A stretch of DNA of 64,000 nt from Amycolatopsis eburnea (GCF_003937945.1 NZ_RSEC01000036.1:248001-312000), one strand, 5' to 3'. Positions 41,835-50,459 are shown, numbered from the stretch's first letter. Translations and numbers: made by a program. The notes: generated by a model not told the origin, from the sequence alone.

Positions 41835-43763
41835 GTGCCCGGAACCGCAGAACCGCAGCCCACGGACTCGCCCCCGCTGATCGGGGTCGAGAACATGAAG
41901 ATGCCCGAGTGGGCCCGCGTCGACGAGCGCGTGGCCGCCGCGGGCTTCGGCCAGGCCGTGCGCGCGCTGCCCACCGCGATCTCCGTCGTGCTGCGGCTGG
42001 CGTGGCGGACGTCGCCGCGGCTGACGTTGCTGGCCGGCTTCGTGCACGTCGTTTCCGGCTGCGTCACGGCGTTCGGGCTGCTCGCCACCGCGAACGTCTT
42101 CACCGCGCTGCTCGAACAGGGCCCGACACCGGAGCGGGTGCTGCAGTCGCTGCCCGCGATCGCGGTCGTCACGGGGTCGTACGCGGCGCGCGCGACGCTG
42201 GACGCGGCGGTCGCGGCCGTCGAGGGCGCGCTGCGGCCACGCGTCACCGCGGCGGCGGACGACGCCGTGACGGCGGCGGTGGTGCGTGTCGGGCTGATCG
42301 CGTTCGAGGACGCGGACTTCCGCGAACTGGCGCGGCAGGGCGCCCGGTTCGGCGTCCGGGCCATCGAAACGAGCCTGCGCCGGCTGGCCGACCTGACGTC
42401 GTCGGTGATCTCGCTCGCGGCGGCGATGATCACGGCCGGGCTGCTGAACCCGTGGCTCGCGCCGGTCCTCCTGCTGGCCGCGGCGGCCGACGGCTGGGCC
42501 GCCGCGCGCGTCGCGAAGCTGAACTACCGGCACTTCCTCGACACGGTCGGGCGCAACATCCGCAAGTCGGTCGTCGAGGAGGTCGCCACCTGGCGGACGA
42601 TGGCCCTCGAACGGCACGCCTTGACGCTGCAGGAGCCGCTGCTCGGCGAGTACCGGCGCATCTCGCGCAGCCTCGCGCGCGAGGAGATCCGGCTGGCGCA
42701 CCGCAGCAACCTGGTGCGCACGACCGGCCGGGCGGCGGCCGGGCTGGGCACGGCGGTGGCGTACCTGGTGCTCGGCTGGCTGCTCTACACCGGCGCGATG
42801 GAGCTGGCGCTGGCCGGCACGGCGGTGCTGGCGATGCGCACGGCGTCGACGGCGCTGTCCAACACCACGCGCGCGGTCAACTCGCTGTACGAGGACTCGT
42901 TCTACATCGGGTTCTACAACCAGCTGCTCGCGGAATCGCGCAAGCGCCGGCCACCGGAGACGTCGCTGACCGCACCACCCGACCCGGACGAGATCCGGCT
43001 GACGGGCGTCACGTTCACCTACCCCGGCCGCGAAACCCCGGCCCTGCGGGACATTTCAGTGACCATCCGGCGCGGCGAAGTGGTCGCGCTGGTGGGCGAG
43101 AACGGCTCCGGCAAGACCACGCTGGGCAAGCTCCTCACCGGCCTCTACCCGCCGGACGAGGGCACCGTCCACTGGGACGACGTCGACCTGGCCCGCGCCG
43201 ACCCGGCGTCGGTGCACGCCAACATCGCGGTGATCGCCCAGGAACCGGCGGAGTGGCCGATGACGGCGGCGAACAACGTCAGGGTCGGCCGCCTCGGCCG
43301 CGCGGACCCGGACGGCCGGGCGTGGCGCGAAGCGGTCGACTACTCGGGCGCGGACGAGGTGATCGCCGCCCTGCCCGCCAAGGAGAACACGGTGCTGTCG
43401 AAGAAGTTCGACGAAGGCCACGACCTCTCCGGCGGCCAGTGGCAACGCATGGGCATCGCCCGCGGCATCTACCGCGACGCCTCGATCCTGGTGGCCGACG
43501 AACCGACGGCGGCGCTCGACGCCCGCGCCGAAGCCCGGGTGTTCGCCGGCCTCCAGCACGCGAGCACCTCCCACCGCGGCCGCCGCACCACGGTCCTGGT
43601 CACCCACCGCCTGGCCAACATCCGCTCGGCGGACCGCATCCTGGTCCTGGAGAAGGGCCGCCTGATCGAGGAGGGCACCCACGACGACCTGATCCGCGCG
43701 GCCGGCGTCTACCACGAGCTGTACGAGATCCAGGCCCGCGCCTACCGGTCCGGCCCACCGTGA
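41835..43763 (+). CDS. ABC exporter, fused membrane and ATPase domains
   Basis: A 642-residue half-transporter. About five or six membrane segments lie in residues 40-320. The ATPase has Walker A GENGSGKTT, signature LSGGQWQR, Walker B SILVADEPTA and the H-loop VTHRL. The ATPase half matches drug, peptide or lipid exporters of the MsbA/lantibiotic class; no peptidase domain is present. The GTG at 41835 lies 7 nt after TACAGA; a TTG at 41805 would add 10 residues. No precursor-peptide gene is adjacent, so the substrate is unknown. Confidence 0.85.
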   Translation: MPGTAEPQPTDSPPLIGVENMKMPEWARVDERVAAAGFGQAVRALPTAISVVLRLAWRTSPRLTLLAGFVHVVSGCVTAFGLLATANVFTALLEQGPTPERVLQSLPAIAVVTGSYAARATLDAAVAAVEGALRPRVTAAADDAVTAAVVRVGLIAFEDADFRELARQGARFGVRAIETSLRRLADLTSSVISLAAAMITAGLLNPWLAPVLLLAAAADGWAAARVAKLNYRHFLDTVGRNIRKSVVEEVATWRTMALERHALTLQEPLLGEYRRISRSLAREEIRLAHRSNLVRTTGRAAAGLGTAVAYLVLGWLLYTGAMELALAGTAVLAMRTASTALSNTTRAVNSLYEDSFYIGFYNQLLAESRKRRPPETSLTAPPDPDEIRLTGVTFTYPGRETPALRDISVTIRRGEVVALVGENGSGKTTLGKLLTGLYPPDEGTVHWDDVDLARADPASVHANIAVIAQEPAEWPMTAANNVRVGRLGRADPDGRAWREAVDYSGADEVIAALPAKENTVLSKKFDEGHDLSGGQWQRMGIARGIYRDASILVADEPTAALDARAEARVFAGLQHASTSHRGRRTTVLVTHRLANIRSADRILVLEKGRLIEEGTHDDLIRAAGVYHELYEIQARAYRSGPP

Positions 43764-43836
43764 AGCCCCGGCCGCCCGATGCCACCCCGCCGGCAGGTGG
43801 CCCGCGGCGTCGACGCGAAACACACTGCGCGTGACC

Positions 43837-44592
43837 TCAGCCGGACAGCGTGATCGACCCCAGGTGCGAAAAGTGCGCCGCCACCCGCGAGCCACTCCGC
43901 AGCGGCACCGCGTCCGTCATCCCGCCGGTCAGCACCAGCCATCCCGGCTCAAGCGCCAGCCCCCGCGCCGCCAGGGCATTCGCCGCCAGCGCGAGTGCCT
44001 CCGCCGGGTGGCCCTGGACCGCCGCGCCGGTGGCCGTGTCGACTACCTGGCCGTCGACCTCCAGGAGCGCCGCCTCCAGGGACAAGTCCAGCGAAGCCGG
44101 CGGCAGCCCCACCGGGCCGACGCTGAAGTACGCCGACGAGCCGTTGTCCGCGACCGCGTCCGGGAGGGTGAAGCGGTAGTCCGCGTAGCGGCTGTCGATG
44201 ACCTCGATCCCGCCGTACACGCGGTCGACCGCGGCCAGGGCCGTCGCCGCCGTGACGCCGGGGCCGGCCAGCCGCTTGCCGAGCACGAAGACCAGTTCCG
44301 GCTCGGCACGCGGGTGGATCAGCGAAGGCACCGGCACCCCCGCGGGCAACACCATCGCGTCGGTGAGCCAGGCCAGCAGGGGCGAGTCGATGCCCATTCG
44401 CTGCTGCTTCGCCCGGGACGTCAGGCCCAGCTTCACGCCGATCAGCGTTTCGCCGCGGGCGCGCCGTTGCCGCAGGGCCTCGTCCTGGATCGCGTACGCC
44501 GTGTCGACGTCGAGGTCCGGCCACTCCGCCGACAGCGGCGAGCGCTCCGAAACGGTTCCGAGCAGCGCGGCGGCCGCCTCGCGCACGTTCAT
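43837..44592 (-). CDS. XylI/DmpH-like 4-oxalocrotonate decarboxylase family protein
   Basis: A 251-residue fumarylacetoacetase-fold enzyme. GVKLGLTSRAKQQRMGIDSP matches the decarboxylase branch (compare GLKMGLTSWAKMAQMGV in XylI). Metal-ligand acids lie in HPRAEPELVFVL and GGIEVIDSRYADYRF. It would decarboxylate 2-oxo-3-hexenedioate in the catechol meta pathway. It overlaps the stop of the XylJ-like gene by 4 bp, consistent with the known physical complex of the two enzymes. Confidence 0.82.
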   Translation of the reverse strand: MNVREAAAALLGTVSERSPLSAEWPDLDVDTAYAIQDEALRQRRARGETLIGVKLGLTSRAKQQRMGIDSPLLAWLTDAMVLPAGVPVPSLIHPRAEPELVFVLGKRLAGPGVTAATALAAVDRVYGGIEVIDSRYADYRFTLPDAVADNGSSAYFSVGPVGLPPASLDLSLEAALLEVDGQVVDTATGAAVQGHPAEALALAANALAARGLALEPGWLVLTGGMTDAVPLRSGSRVAAHFSHLGSITLSG

Positions 44593-45380
44593 GATTCCTC
44601 CGAGAAGACCGCGGTGACGCTGCCCAGGCCGGCGATGGTCGCGACGATCGTGTCGCCGGGGGACACCGGGATCGCCCGGGTCATCGACCCCGGCAGCACG
44701 ACGTGCCCCGGCTCCAGCGTGACCCCCAACGGCCCGACCGTGTTCGCCAGCCACACCAGCGAATTCAACGGCGAACCGAGCACCGCGCCGCCCGCGCCCG
44801 TCGCCGCCACCGAGCCGTTCTGGTAGAGGACACAGCCCGCCAGGCGCAGGTCCACCGCGCCCAGCGCGGTCGGGCTGCTGCCCAGGACCACGCCGCCGGA
44901 CGAGGCGTTGTCGGAGATCGTGTCGAAGAGCGAGATCTTCCAGTCGCGGATGCGGGAGTCGACGATCTCCAGCGACGGCAGCACGAAGTCGACCGCGCGC
45001 ACCGCGTCCGCCACCGTCACGCCGGGGCCGCGCAGCGCCGAGCCGAGCACGAACGCGATCTCCGGCTCGATGCGCGGCTGCAGGAACGCCGACGTCGGGA
45101 TCGGCTGGTGCTCCAGGTGGAACATGCTCCCGGTGAGGTGGCCGTAGTCGGGCTGGTCGACGCCCATCTGCCGCTGCATCGCCGCCGAGGCGAGGCCGAC
45201 CTTGTGCCCGCGGACGGCGTCGCCGCCCTCGACCCACTGGCGCACCTGCTCCTGCTGGATCCGGTACGCGTCCTCGACGGTCGCCTCCGGGAACAGCTTG
45301 ATCAGCGGCTCGACCGGCTCGCGCGTCGCGTAGGCCCGCGCCAGTACGGCGGCGGCCTCCTGCACCTTGCTGACGTCCAC
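44589..45380 (-). CDS. XylJ/MhpD-like 2-keto-4-pentenoate hydratase
   Basis: A 263-residue homologue of the previous protein but of the hydratase branch: GHKVGLASAAMQRQMGVDQPDYGHL. Metal-binding acids lie in QPRIEPEIAFVLG and SLEIVDSRIRDWKI. It hydrates 2-hydroxypenta-2,4-dienoate to 4-hydroxy-2-oxovalerate. The aldolase and acylating dehydrogenase of that pathway are absent here. The GTG at 45380 is preceded by GAGTCCGGGG. It is divergent from the VOC gene. Confidence 0.84.
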   Translation of the reverse strand: MDVSKVQEAAAVLARAYATREPVEPLIKLFPEATVEDAYRIQQEQVRQWVEGGDAVRGHKVGLASAAMQRQMGVDQPDYGHLTGSMFHLEHQPIPTSAFLQPRIEPEIAFVLGSALRGPGVTVADAVRAVDFVLPSLEIVDSRIRDWKISLFDTISDNASSGGVVLGSSPTALGAVDLRLAGCVLYQNGSVAATGAGGAVLGSPLNSLVWLANTVGPLGVTLEPGHVVLPGSMTRAIPVSPGDTIVATIAGLGSVTAVFSEES

Positions 45381-45456
45381 GCCCCGGACTCTGCCCGGCG
45401 CGCACCCCGCGCACAAGCCTCGATGTTCCACCCAGCGGAACTCTCGCCAGGCAACC

Positions 45457-45487
45457 TCTTGCGCGCGAGATAAATCGGGCGTAGCGT
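45457..45487 (+). promoter_or_regulatory. Promoter and operator of the VOC gene, matching the mhqE-like promoter
   Basis: TTGCGC (45459-45464) and TAGCGT (45482-45487) are 17 bp apart. The -35 lies inside TCTTGCGCGCGAGA (45457-45470), identical in sequence and in position to the element at the mhqE-like promoter (29235-29248, read on the minus strand). Confidence 0.6.
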
Positions 45488-45519
45488 GAACAACACCACC
45501 AGGAAGGGACGTGAGGGAC

Positions 45520-46023
45520 ATGGCACCGACCCAGGCCGAGGTCACCAAGCTCGCCGAGATCCGCGACGAGCTGCGCGAGCGCCACCTGCGCCCGGCCGCC
45601 GAGCGCCCGGCGACGAACGGGCGCGGCATCCACCACACCGCGCTGATCTCCAGCGACGTCGAGCGGACCATCGAGTTCTACCAGGACGTCCTCGGCTTCC
45701 CGCTCACCGAGCTGATCGAGAACCGCGACTACCCCGGCTCGAGCCACTTCTTCTTCGACGTCGGCAACGGCAACGCGGTCGCCTTCTTCGACCTGCCCGG
45801 TCTGGACCTCGGCCCGTACGCGGAAGTCCTCGGTGGACTGCACCACCTGGCCCTCTCCGTCACGCCCGATCGGTGGAACGCCATCAAGGACAAGCTCGAC
45901 GAAGCCGGCGTGCAGTACCTGCTGGAAAGCAAGACGTCCATCTACCTGTCCGATCCGGACGGTGCCCGCGTCGAGCTGATCTCCGACCCGCTGGGCGAGA
46001 TGTACGGCGAGAAGATCGGCTGA
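45520..46023 (+). CDS. VOC family protein (extradiol-dioxygenase/glyoxalase fold)
   Basis: A 167-residue protein with an N-terminal helical extension and two VOC modules. GIHHTALISSDVERTIEFYQ carries the first metal His, GGLHHLALSVTPDRW the second, and DPDGARVELISDP the Glu. All ligands are kept, so it should bind a metal. It is shorter than catechol 2,3-dioxygenase. Its place opposite XylI/XylJ-like genes suggests a role in ring-cleavage metabolism. A GTG at 45511 is an alternative start. Confidence 0.8.
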   Translation: MAPTQAEVTKLAEIRDELRERHLRPAAERPATNGRGIHHTALISSDVERTIEFYQDVLGFPLTELIENRDYPGSSHFFFDVGNGNAVAFFDLPGLDLGPYAEVLGGLHHLALSVTPDRWNAIKDKLDEAGVQYLLESKTSIYLSDPDGARVELISDPLGEMYGEKIG

Positions 46024-46079
46024 AAGCGTGTTCCCGGCGTCGCGCGCCGCATACCCTGTGCGCGACGTCTGGAGGTGCG

Positions 46080-46652
46080 ATGTCCGACTGGTCCCTGTCC
46101 CGCGCGAAAGCCCGGCTCGATCGCCGTGAGCAGCTCGACGAGCTCACCGCGCGCACCCGGTTCGAGGTGCGGCTGCACCTGAACGAGCCGGCCACCAACG
46201 GCAGCTACGACGAGCTGACCAGCATCTTCGCCATCGGGCACGGCGAGTGCGCCGCGCTGCTGGCCCACCACCGGCTGCTGCCGTGGTGGGAGCGCTCGCT
46301 GCTGTTCCGGTACGCGCGGCGGATGCACGGCAAGGCGATCACGCGCAGCGTCGGCGTGGTGCCCGCCGAGGTGGCGCCACAGGCCGCGCGCGCCTTCGGG
46401 GCCGAGATCGCCGAGCTCGCGCCGGACTCCGGGGACACCGGCGCGAAGTACGACCTGCAGGGCCGGGGCCTGCTGACGGTGTTCCGCATCGCCGTCGGCG
46501 CCAAGGGCGAGTCCTGGCCGGACCGGCACGAGGTGGCGACGACGTCCGCCCGCAACATCCTGACCTGCGCCGCCACCTTCGCCCGGCGGAAGCCGTGGCA
46601 CGTGCTCTGGCCCGTCTACCGCGTGCGCGGCCTGCGGCTCTGGAAGCTTTGA
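46080..46652 (+). CDS. Hypothetical protein
   Basis: A 190-residue protein with no family I recognise. It has a basic helical N-terminus (LSRAKARLDRREQLDELTARTRFEV) and a middle segment SIFAIGHGECAALLAHHRLLPWWERSLLFRYARRM. The C-terminus is basic and Trp-rich (RRKPWHVLWPVYRVRGLRLWKL), which may contact membrane or nucleic acid. GGAGG lies 4 nt before the ATG at 46080. Confidence 0.65.
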   Translation: MSDWSLSRAKARLDRREQLDELTARTRFEVRLHLNEPATNGSYDELTSIFAIGHGECAALLAHHRLLPWWERSLLFRYARRMHGKAITRSVGVVPAEVAPQAARAFGAEIAELAPDSGDTGAKYDLQGRGLLTVFRIAVGAKGESWPDRHEVATTSARNILTCAATFARRKPWHVLWPVYRVRGLRLWKL

Positions 46653-46675
46653 CGCCCGCCGGGCGTTCTCCCGGT

Positions 46676-47077
46676 ATGACCCCAGAGGAAATCCTCGCCG
46701 GCGCGAAGACCATCGCCGTCGTCGGGCTGAGCCGCGACCCGGCCAAGGCGGCCCACGGCGTCCCGGCGGTCCTGCAGGCGCACGGCTTCCGGATCATCCC
46801 GGTGCACCCGAGCGCGACCGAGCTGCTCGGCGAGAAGGTCTACCGCTCGCTCAAGGACATCCCGGAGCCGGTCGACCTGGTCGATGTCTTCCGGCCGTCG
46901 CCCGAAGCACCGGGCATCGCGCGGGAGGCCGTCGAGATCGGCGCGAAGGCGCTGTGGCTGCAGCAGGGCATCGTCTCCGCCGAAGCGCGCCGCATCGCCG
47001 AAGAAGGCGGGCTCGCCTACGTCGAGAACCGCTGCACGGCCGTGGTCCGGGCGACCGCCGCGATCTCGAAGAACTAG
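46676..47077 (+). CDS. CoA-binding domain protein (YccU-like)
   Basis: A 133-residue Rossmann-fold protein: TIAVVGLSRDPAKAAHGVPAVLQ (nucleotide loop), IIPVHPSATELLGEKVYRSLKDIPEPVDLVDVFRP, and WLQQGIVSAEARRIAEEGGLAYVENRC. This is the stand-alone CoA-binding family also found as the first domain of acyl-CoA synthetases. It probably binds CoA or a related ligand. Its stop overlaps the stop of the convergent NHL gene. Confidence 0.85.
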   Translation: MTPEEILAGAKTIAVVGLSRDPAKAAHGVPAVLQAHGFRIIPVHPSATELLGEKVYRSLKDIPEPVDLVDVFRPSPEAPGIAREAVEIGAKALWLQQGIVSAEARRIAEEGGLAYVENRCTAVVRATAAISKN

Positions 47078-47589
47078 GCCGGCGCTCCGAAGTGGACGAT
47101 CCGGTGGTTGCCGGTGTCGGCGACCCAGACGCCGCCCGCGCCGTCGCCCGCGCTGTCGCGCGGTGAGCTGACCCACTCGGCGGCGTCCGGCAGCGCCGCG
47201 CCGGTCCGGGTGTCGAACCGCGCGACGCGGCCGCCGTCGTCGACCAGCAGCCGGCCGGCCGCGTCCACCGCGACCGCGCGGGGCCTGCCGAAGTCGCCGA
47301 AACCGCGCACGTACCCGCCCCACCACGTGTACTGCACGACCCGGCGGTTGCCGGTGTCGGCGACGTAGACGTTGCCCGCCGCGTCGACCGCGATCCCCTC
47401 GGGCGCCTTGAGCCGCCCGGCGATGACGCGCACGAGGTCGCCACCGCGGGTGAAGGCCTGCACACGGTCGTTGCCGGTGTCGGCCACCCACACCCGCCCG
47501 CGCGCGTCGACCGCGATCCCCGACGGCGCGCGGAACCGGCCCGGCCCGGAGCCGGGCCCGCCGATGGCGGCGAGCTCACTGGTGGTCAC
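47074..47589 (-). CDS. NHL-repeat beta-propeller protein
   Basis: A 171-residue protein made of about four NHL repeats, each with the pattern P-x-G-I-A-V-D-x-x-G-x-V-(W/Y)-V-A-D-T-G-N-x-R-V. It is too short for a full six-bladed propeller and has no signal peptide or catalytic domain. It may oligomerise or bind a partner. The GTG at 47589 lacks a strong ribosome site. Confidence 0.75.
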   Translation of the reverse strand: MTTSELAAIGGPGSGPGRFRAPSGIAVDARGRVWVADTGNDRVQAFTRGGDLVRVIAGRLKAPEGIAVDAAGNVYVADTGNRRVVQYTWWGGYVRGFGDFGRPRAVAVDAAGRLLVDDGGRVARFDTRTGAALPDAAEWVSSPRDSAGDGAGGVWVADTGNHRIVHFGAPA

Positions 47590-47663
47590 GGCGCCAGGAT
47601 CGCCGATCGCGGGCGGTCACGACCAGTACCGAAATGAGTGTTCAACAGCTGTTCCGCCCACGA

Positions 47664-48224
47664 TCACCAGCTCCAGCGCGAGCACGTCCGCCGCTCGAGG
47701 AAGCTGTACGCGGGCAGCGGCCCGAGCCAGTCGGCCTGGACGCCGCCGCCGCGCCCGAGCCCGGCGACGGCGTCCCGGACGACGAGCAGGTCGCCCAGCC
47801 CGACCAGGAACGCCCACCGCTCGTCGGCGGACTCGCCCGCCGGCAGCGCCACCGAGTCGCGGGCGCGTTCGGCGACCTCCGACAGCAGCCCGTCCGAACG
47901 CGCCGAGCGCCACGCCGACCCGGGCTCGGTGAACCGCAGGCAGACGTGCACCTCCGCCAGGCCGTCGAGCCGGTCGAGGTCGGCGCGGTAGGTGTCGGCG
48001 GCCGGGGCGAGCACCTCGGCGCGGACGGCCTCCTCGTCCGCGGCCGTCGTGCCGAACCGGACCGGCAGCACCGGGCCGCCTTCGACGAGCGCGGACACCA
48101 CCGCGAGGTGCGCCGCCGGGTCGGGCTCGGGATCGCCGACGACCATGGCCAGGTCGTCCCAGCACACGGTGCGCGACGCCCGCGGGTGCCCGGCGCGCAC
48201 GACGCCGTAGAGCTGCAGCGTCAC
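47664..48224 (-). CDS. Gas vesicle protein GvpL/GvpF, second copy
   Basis: A 186-residue GvpL/GvpF protein: [12 protein letters not shown] at the N-terminus, [21 protein letters not shown] in the centre and [10 protein letters not shown] near the C-terminus. It is shorter than the first copy (242 residues). These are minor vesicle proteins thought to act in assembly. The GTG overlaps the gvpA stop. Last gene of the gvp operon. Confidence 0.85.
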   Translation of the reverse strand: MTLQLYGVVRAGHPRASRTVCWDDLAMVVGDPEPDPAAHLAVVSALVEGGPVLPVRFGTTAADEEAVRAEVLAPAADTYRADLDRLDGLAEVHVCLRFTEPGSAWRSARSDGLLSEVAERARDSVALPAGESADERWAFLVGLGDLLVVRDAVAGLGRGGGVQADWLGPLPAYSFLERRTCSRWSW

Positions 48225-48538
48225 GGCTGTTCGACGGGGACGGCCGGCTCCACGGGCACCGCCACCGCGGGGGTGGGCGGCGGGGGCGGGATCAGCCCGG
48301 TCGTCTGGCCGAGCCCCTGCGAAATCTGCCCCGGCGCGGGCGTGCTCTGCAGGCGCTGCATCGCTTCGAGGTAGCGGATGTAGGTGTCGACGCTGGCGAT
48401 CACGATCCGGGCCTCGATGGCCAGCAGCTCGATCCCGATCACCGACACCCGCACCGACGCGTCGATCACGAGTCCCTTGTCCAGCAGGATGTCCAGCGTG
48501 TCGGCGAGCCCGCCGCCGGTCTGCCCCGGTCTGGTCAA
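48221..48538 (-). CDS. gvpA: Gas vesicle structural protein GvpA
   Basis: A 105-residue member of the GvpA family: [20 protein letters not shown], then [20 protein letters not shown] and DTYIRYLEA. This is the amphipathic shell-forming core. The C-terminal 40 residues are Pro-rich ([15 protein letters not shown]), longer than standard GvpA. The start is TTG at 48538, supported by AAAGGA 6 nt upstream and a 1-nt gap from the gvpK stop. Confidence 0.85.
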   Translation of the reverse strand: MTRPGQTGGGLADTLDILLDKGLVIDASVRVSVIGIELLAIEARIVIASVDTYIRYLEAMQRLQSTPAPGQISQGLGQTTGLIPPPPPTPAVAVPVEPAVPVEQP

Positions 48539-48539
48539 C

Positions 48540-48755
48540 TCACGTCCTTTCGTCGAGGGCGGCCCGGATCTCCGCGAACCGGAGGTCCAGGTCGAGCAGG
48601 ACCTGCCCGAGGTCTTCGATCTGGGCGGGGCTGAGGGAGTCCATCCGCCGGAGGGCCTGCCGTTCGAGCACCTCGCGGAGGATGTCGAGCACGGTGACGA
48701 CGAGGTGCCCCAGCCCGCGCCCGGCGTCGGCGGGCAGCCGGACGGGCTCGCTCAT
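48540..48755 (-). CDS. gvpK: Gas vesicle protein GvpK
   Basis: A 71-residue protein matching Gvp[44 protein letters not shown]. It is a small helical assembly factor. The ATG at 48755 overlaps the upstream gvpS stop. Confidence 0.85.
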   Translation of the reverse strand: MSEPVRLPADAGRGLGHLVVTVLDILREVLERQALRRMDSLSPAQIEDLGQVLLDLDLRFAEIRAALDERT

Positions 48756-48940
48756 CCCGGGGCCTCCTCGAGCCCGAGCAGCAGGAGCCGCAGGTCGAGC
48801 CGGACGAGGTCGATGCCGGCGAGCGAGATGATCACGTCGCCGGTGACGACGGCCCCGCGGTGCACGACCCGGTCCAGCAGGTCGGCGACGGCTTCGGCGG
48901 GCGACCCCGCGTCCAGGCGCACCACCTCGGGGTCAGCCAT
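48752..48940 (-). CDS. gvpS: Gas vesicle protein GvpS-type (GvpA family)
   Basis: A 62-residue GvpA-fold protein: VADLLDRVVHRGAVVTGDVIISLAGIDLVRLDLRLLL. It is shorter than the structural protein and fits the GvpS minor component. The ATG at 48940 overlaps the preceding gvpL/F gene; an in-frame GTG at 48949 is also possible. Confidence 0.75.
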   Translation of the reverse strand: MADPEVVRLDAGSPAEAVADLLDRVVHRGAVVTGDVIISLAGIDLVRLDLRLLLLGLEEAPG

Positions 48941-49661
48941 CCGCCGCACCCAGCTCCACGTCGGTGAACGAATACGGCGGCCACGGCCCGGACGTCTCCA
49001 CCGTCGCGCCCGCCGCGCGCAGCTCGCGGGCGAACCACTCGAACTCCGCGTGGAACGCCGCTTCCCGGCCGGTTTCCACCAGGTACGCCGTGTTGACCAG
49101 CACGCCGTGCGGGCGCGCCCGGCCGATGCTGTCGGAGGCGTGCCGGCGCAGTGCTTCCTCGAGCCGGCCGGCGGCCGCCAGGACTTCGTCGCGCCCGCGC
49201 TGGATCGCCTTCAGGCGTTCGCGGCGCCGGACGAGGTACTGCGTGCCCGTCAGGCCCGTCGCGTCCGGGCGGCTGGTCGCGGCGGGCTCGGCGTGGCGGA
49301 CGCGCACGCCCCACTCGCGGTGCCCGTCGACCTCGTCGAGGCAGCTGCGCGCCTGCTCGTACCCCGCTTCGAGGAGCCGGACCGCCGCCGCCTCGCCGTC
49401 CAGGACCGTGCCGAACCGCAGTGGCAGCACGGGTTCGTGGCGGAACACCGCGCGTACCACGGCGTCGTGCTCGCGGGCCAGTTCGGCGAGCGCGCCGTCG
49501 ACCGGGTCGAGCGTGTCGATGCGGTCGAAGCGGGCCGGGGACGCCGCGGCGACGACCACCCCGAGGTCGCGGTAGCCGATGAGCCGGGGCGACTCCCCGA
49601 TGTCCAGCGCGGGCCGGTTGCGCGTGATCGCGTACGCGCACAGCCAGTTCTTGGTGCTCAC
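48933..49661 (-). CDS. Gas vesicle protein GvpL/GvpF, first copy
   Basis: A 242-residue GvpL/GvpF family protein: WLCAYAITRNRPAL, then REHDAVVRAVFRHEPVLPLRFGTVL, GTQYLVRRRERLKA, NTAYLVETGREAAFHAEFE and GPWPPYSFTDVEL. Standard length. The GTG at 49661 overlaps the upstream GvpJ gene by 4 bp. Confidence 0.88.
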   Translation of the reverse strand: MSTKNWLCAYAITRNRPALDIGESPRLIGYRDLGVVVAAASPARFDRIDTLDPVDGALAELAREHDAVVRAVFRHEPVLPLRFGTVLDGEAAAVRLLEAGYEQARSCLDEVDGHREWGVRVRHAEPAATSRPDATGLTGTQYLVRRRERLKAIQRGRDEVLAAAGRLEEALRRHASDSIGRARPHGVLVNTAYLVETGREAAFHAEFEWFARELRAAGATVETSGPWPPYSFTDVELGAADG

Positions 49662-49936
49662 CGCGGTGGTTCCCCTTCCGGCAGCAGCGGCTCCGGTCCG
49701 GCTTTCCCGAGTTCGGCGCGGGCGGCGTTGGGAGCGAAGAACGGGTCACCGGTCCACCAGTCCATCCCCATTTCCTTCGCGGTCTGCGCGGAAGCGATGA
49801 AGAGCCGGATCCGCAGGGTCAGCAATTCGACGTCGACGACGCTGACCCCGATGTCACCGGCAATCACGACCCCCTTGTCGAGTACGCGTTCCAGAACGTC
49901 CGCCAACGAATCGGACGAAGCGGCCAATCGTGTCAC
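49658..49936 (-). CDS. gvpJ: Gas vesicle protein GvpJ-type (GvpA family)
   Basis: A 92-residue GvpA-family protein: LADVLERVLDKGVVIAGDIG, then VSVVDVELLTLRIRLFIASA and KEMGMDWWTGDPFF. The last element is typical of GvpJ. The start is uncertain: GTG at 49936, GTG at 49948 or TTG at 49927 (which has the best-spaced GAGAGG). It follows gvpO by 8 bp. Confidence 0.8.
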   Translation of the reverse strand: MTRLAASSDSLADVLERVLDKGVVIAGDIGVSVVDVELLTLRIRLFIASAQTAKEMGMDWWTGDPFFAPNAARAELGKAGPEPLLPEGEPPR

Positions 49937-49944
49937 CTCTCGTT

Positions 49945-50274
49945 TCACAAATCGGTGGCGCCACGGGTGAAGCGCCGCAGCCGCTCGCACGCGCTGAGCT
50001 CACCGGCCCCGTCGACGTCCACCCGGTAGGTGGCCAGCACACTGGTGGAATCCGGGATCCGGGCCAGCTCGACGACGTCGACGAGCACGGACCAGCCGCC
50101 GTCGGCGCGGCCGCGGACGCCCGTCACGGCGTGCGGGGTCAGCCCGGTCACCACAGCGAACTGCTCCTTCGCGGCCCCGATGGCATCGGCGGCGCGCAAC
50201 CGGGAAACGGATTTCCCGGCGCGCTCCGGAATATCGTTGTTTGACGCAAGGAACGGCTCGGGCGATTCACTCAT
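49945..50274 (-). CDS. gvpO: Gas vesicle protein GvpO
   Basis: A 109-residue protein matching GvpO: AAKEQFAVVTGLTPHAVTGVRGRADGGWSVLVDVVELARIPDSTSVLATYRVDVD. The ATG at 50274 has AGGAAAG upstream. It is first in the seven-gene gvp operon, so the promoter should lie in 50275-50459. Confidence 0.85.
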   Translation of the reverse strand: MSESPEPFLASNNDIPERAGKSVSRLRAADAIGAAKEQFAVVTGLTPHAVTGVRGRADGGWSVLVDVVELARIPDSTSVLATYRVDVDGAGELSACERLRRFTRGATDL

Positions 50275-50459
50275 CGCTTTCCTGGGTCGCGGTCGGGTGC
50301 CCACCGTAGCAACGGCCACAACTCCCCGATGAAGCGTCGCGGGACAGTATTTTTCACCGGTTCGCGGTAACGAATGGGCGCAATGCGGCAACCGGCGGCG
50401 GCAAACGGCGCAATGCCGGGACACCCGGCGGAACCAATGCGCCGGATCCGCCGATGAGG

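Noticed and set aside
41835..46023. A lasso or lanthipeptide cluster around the ABC exporter
   Set aside because: No precursor peptide, cyclase, protease or modification enzyme is adjacent; neighbours are aromatic-catabolism and DUF1579 genes.
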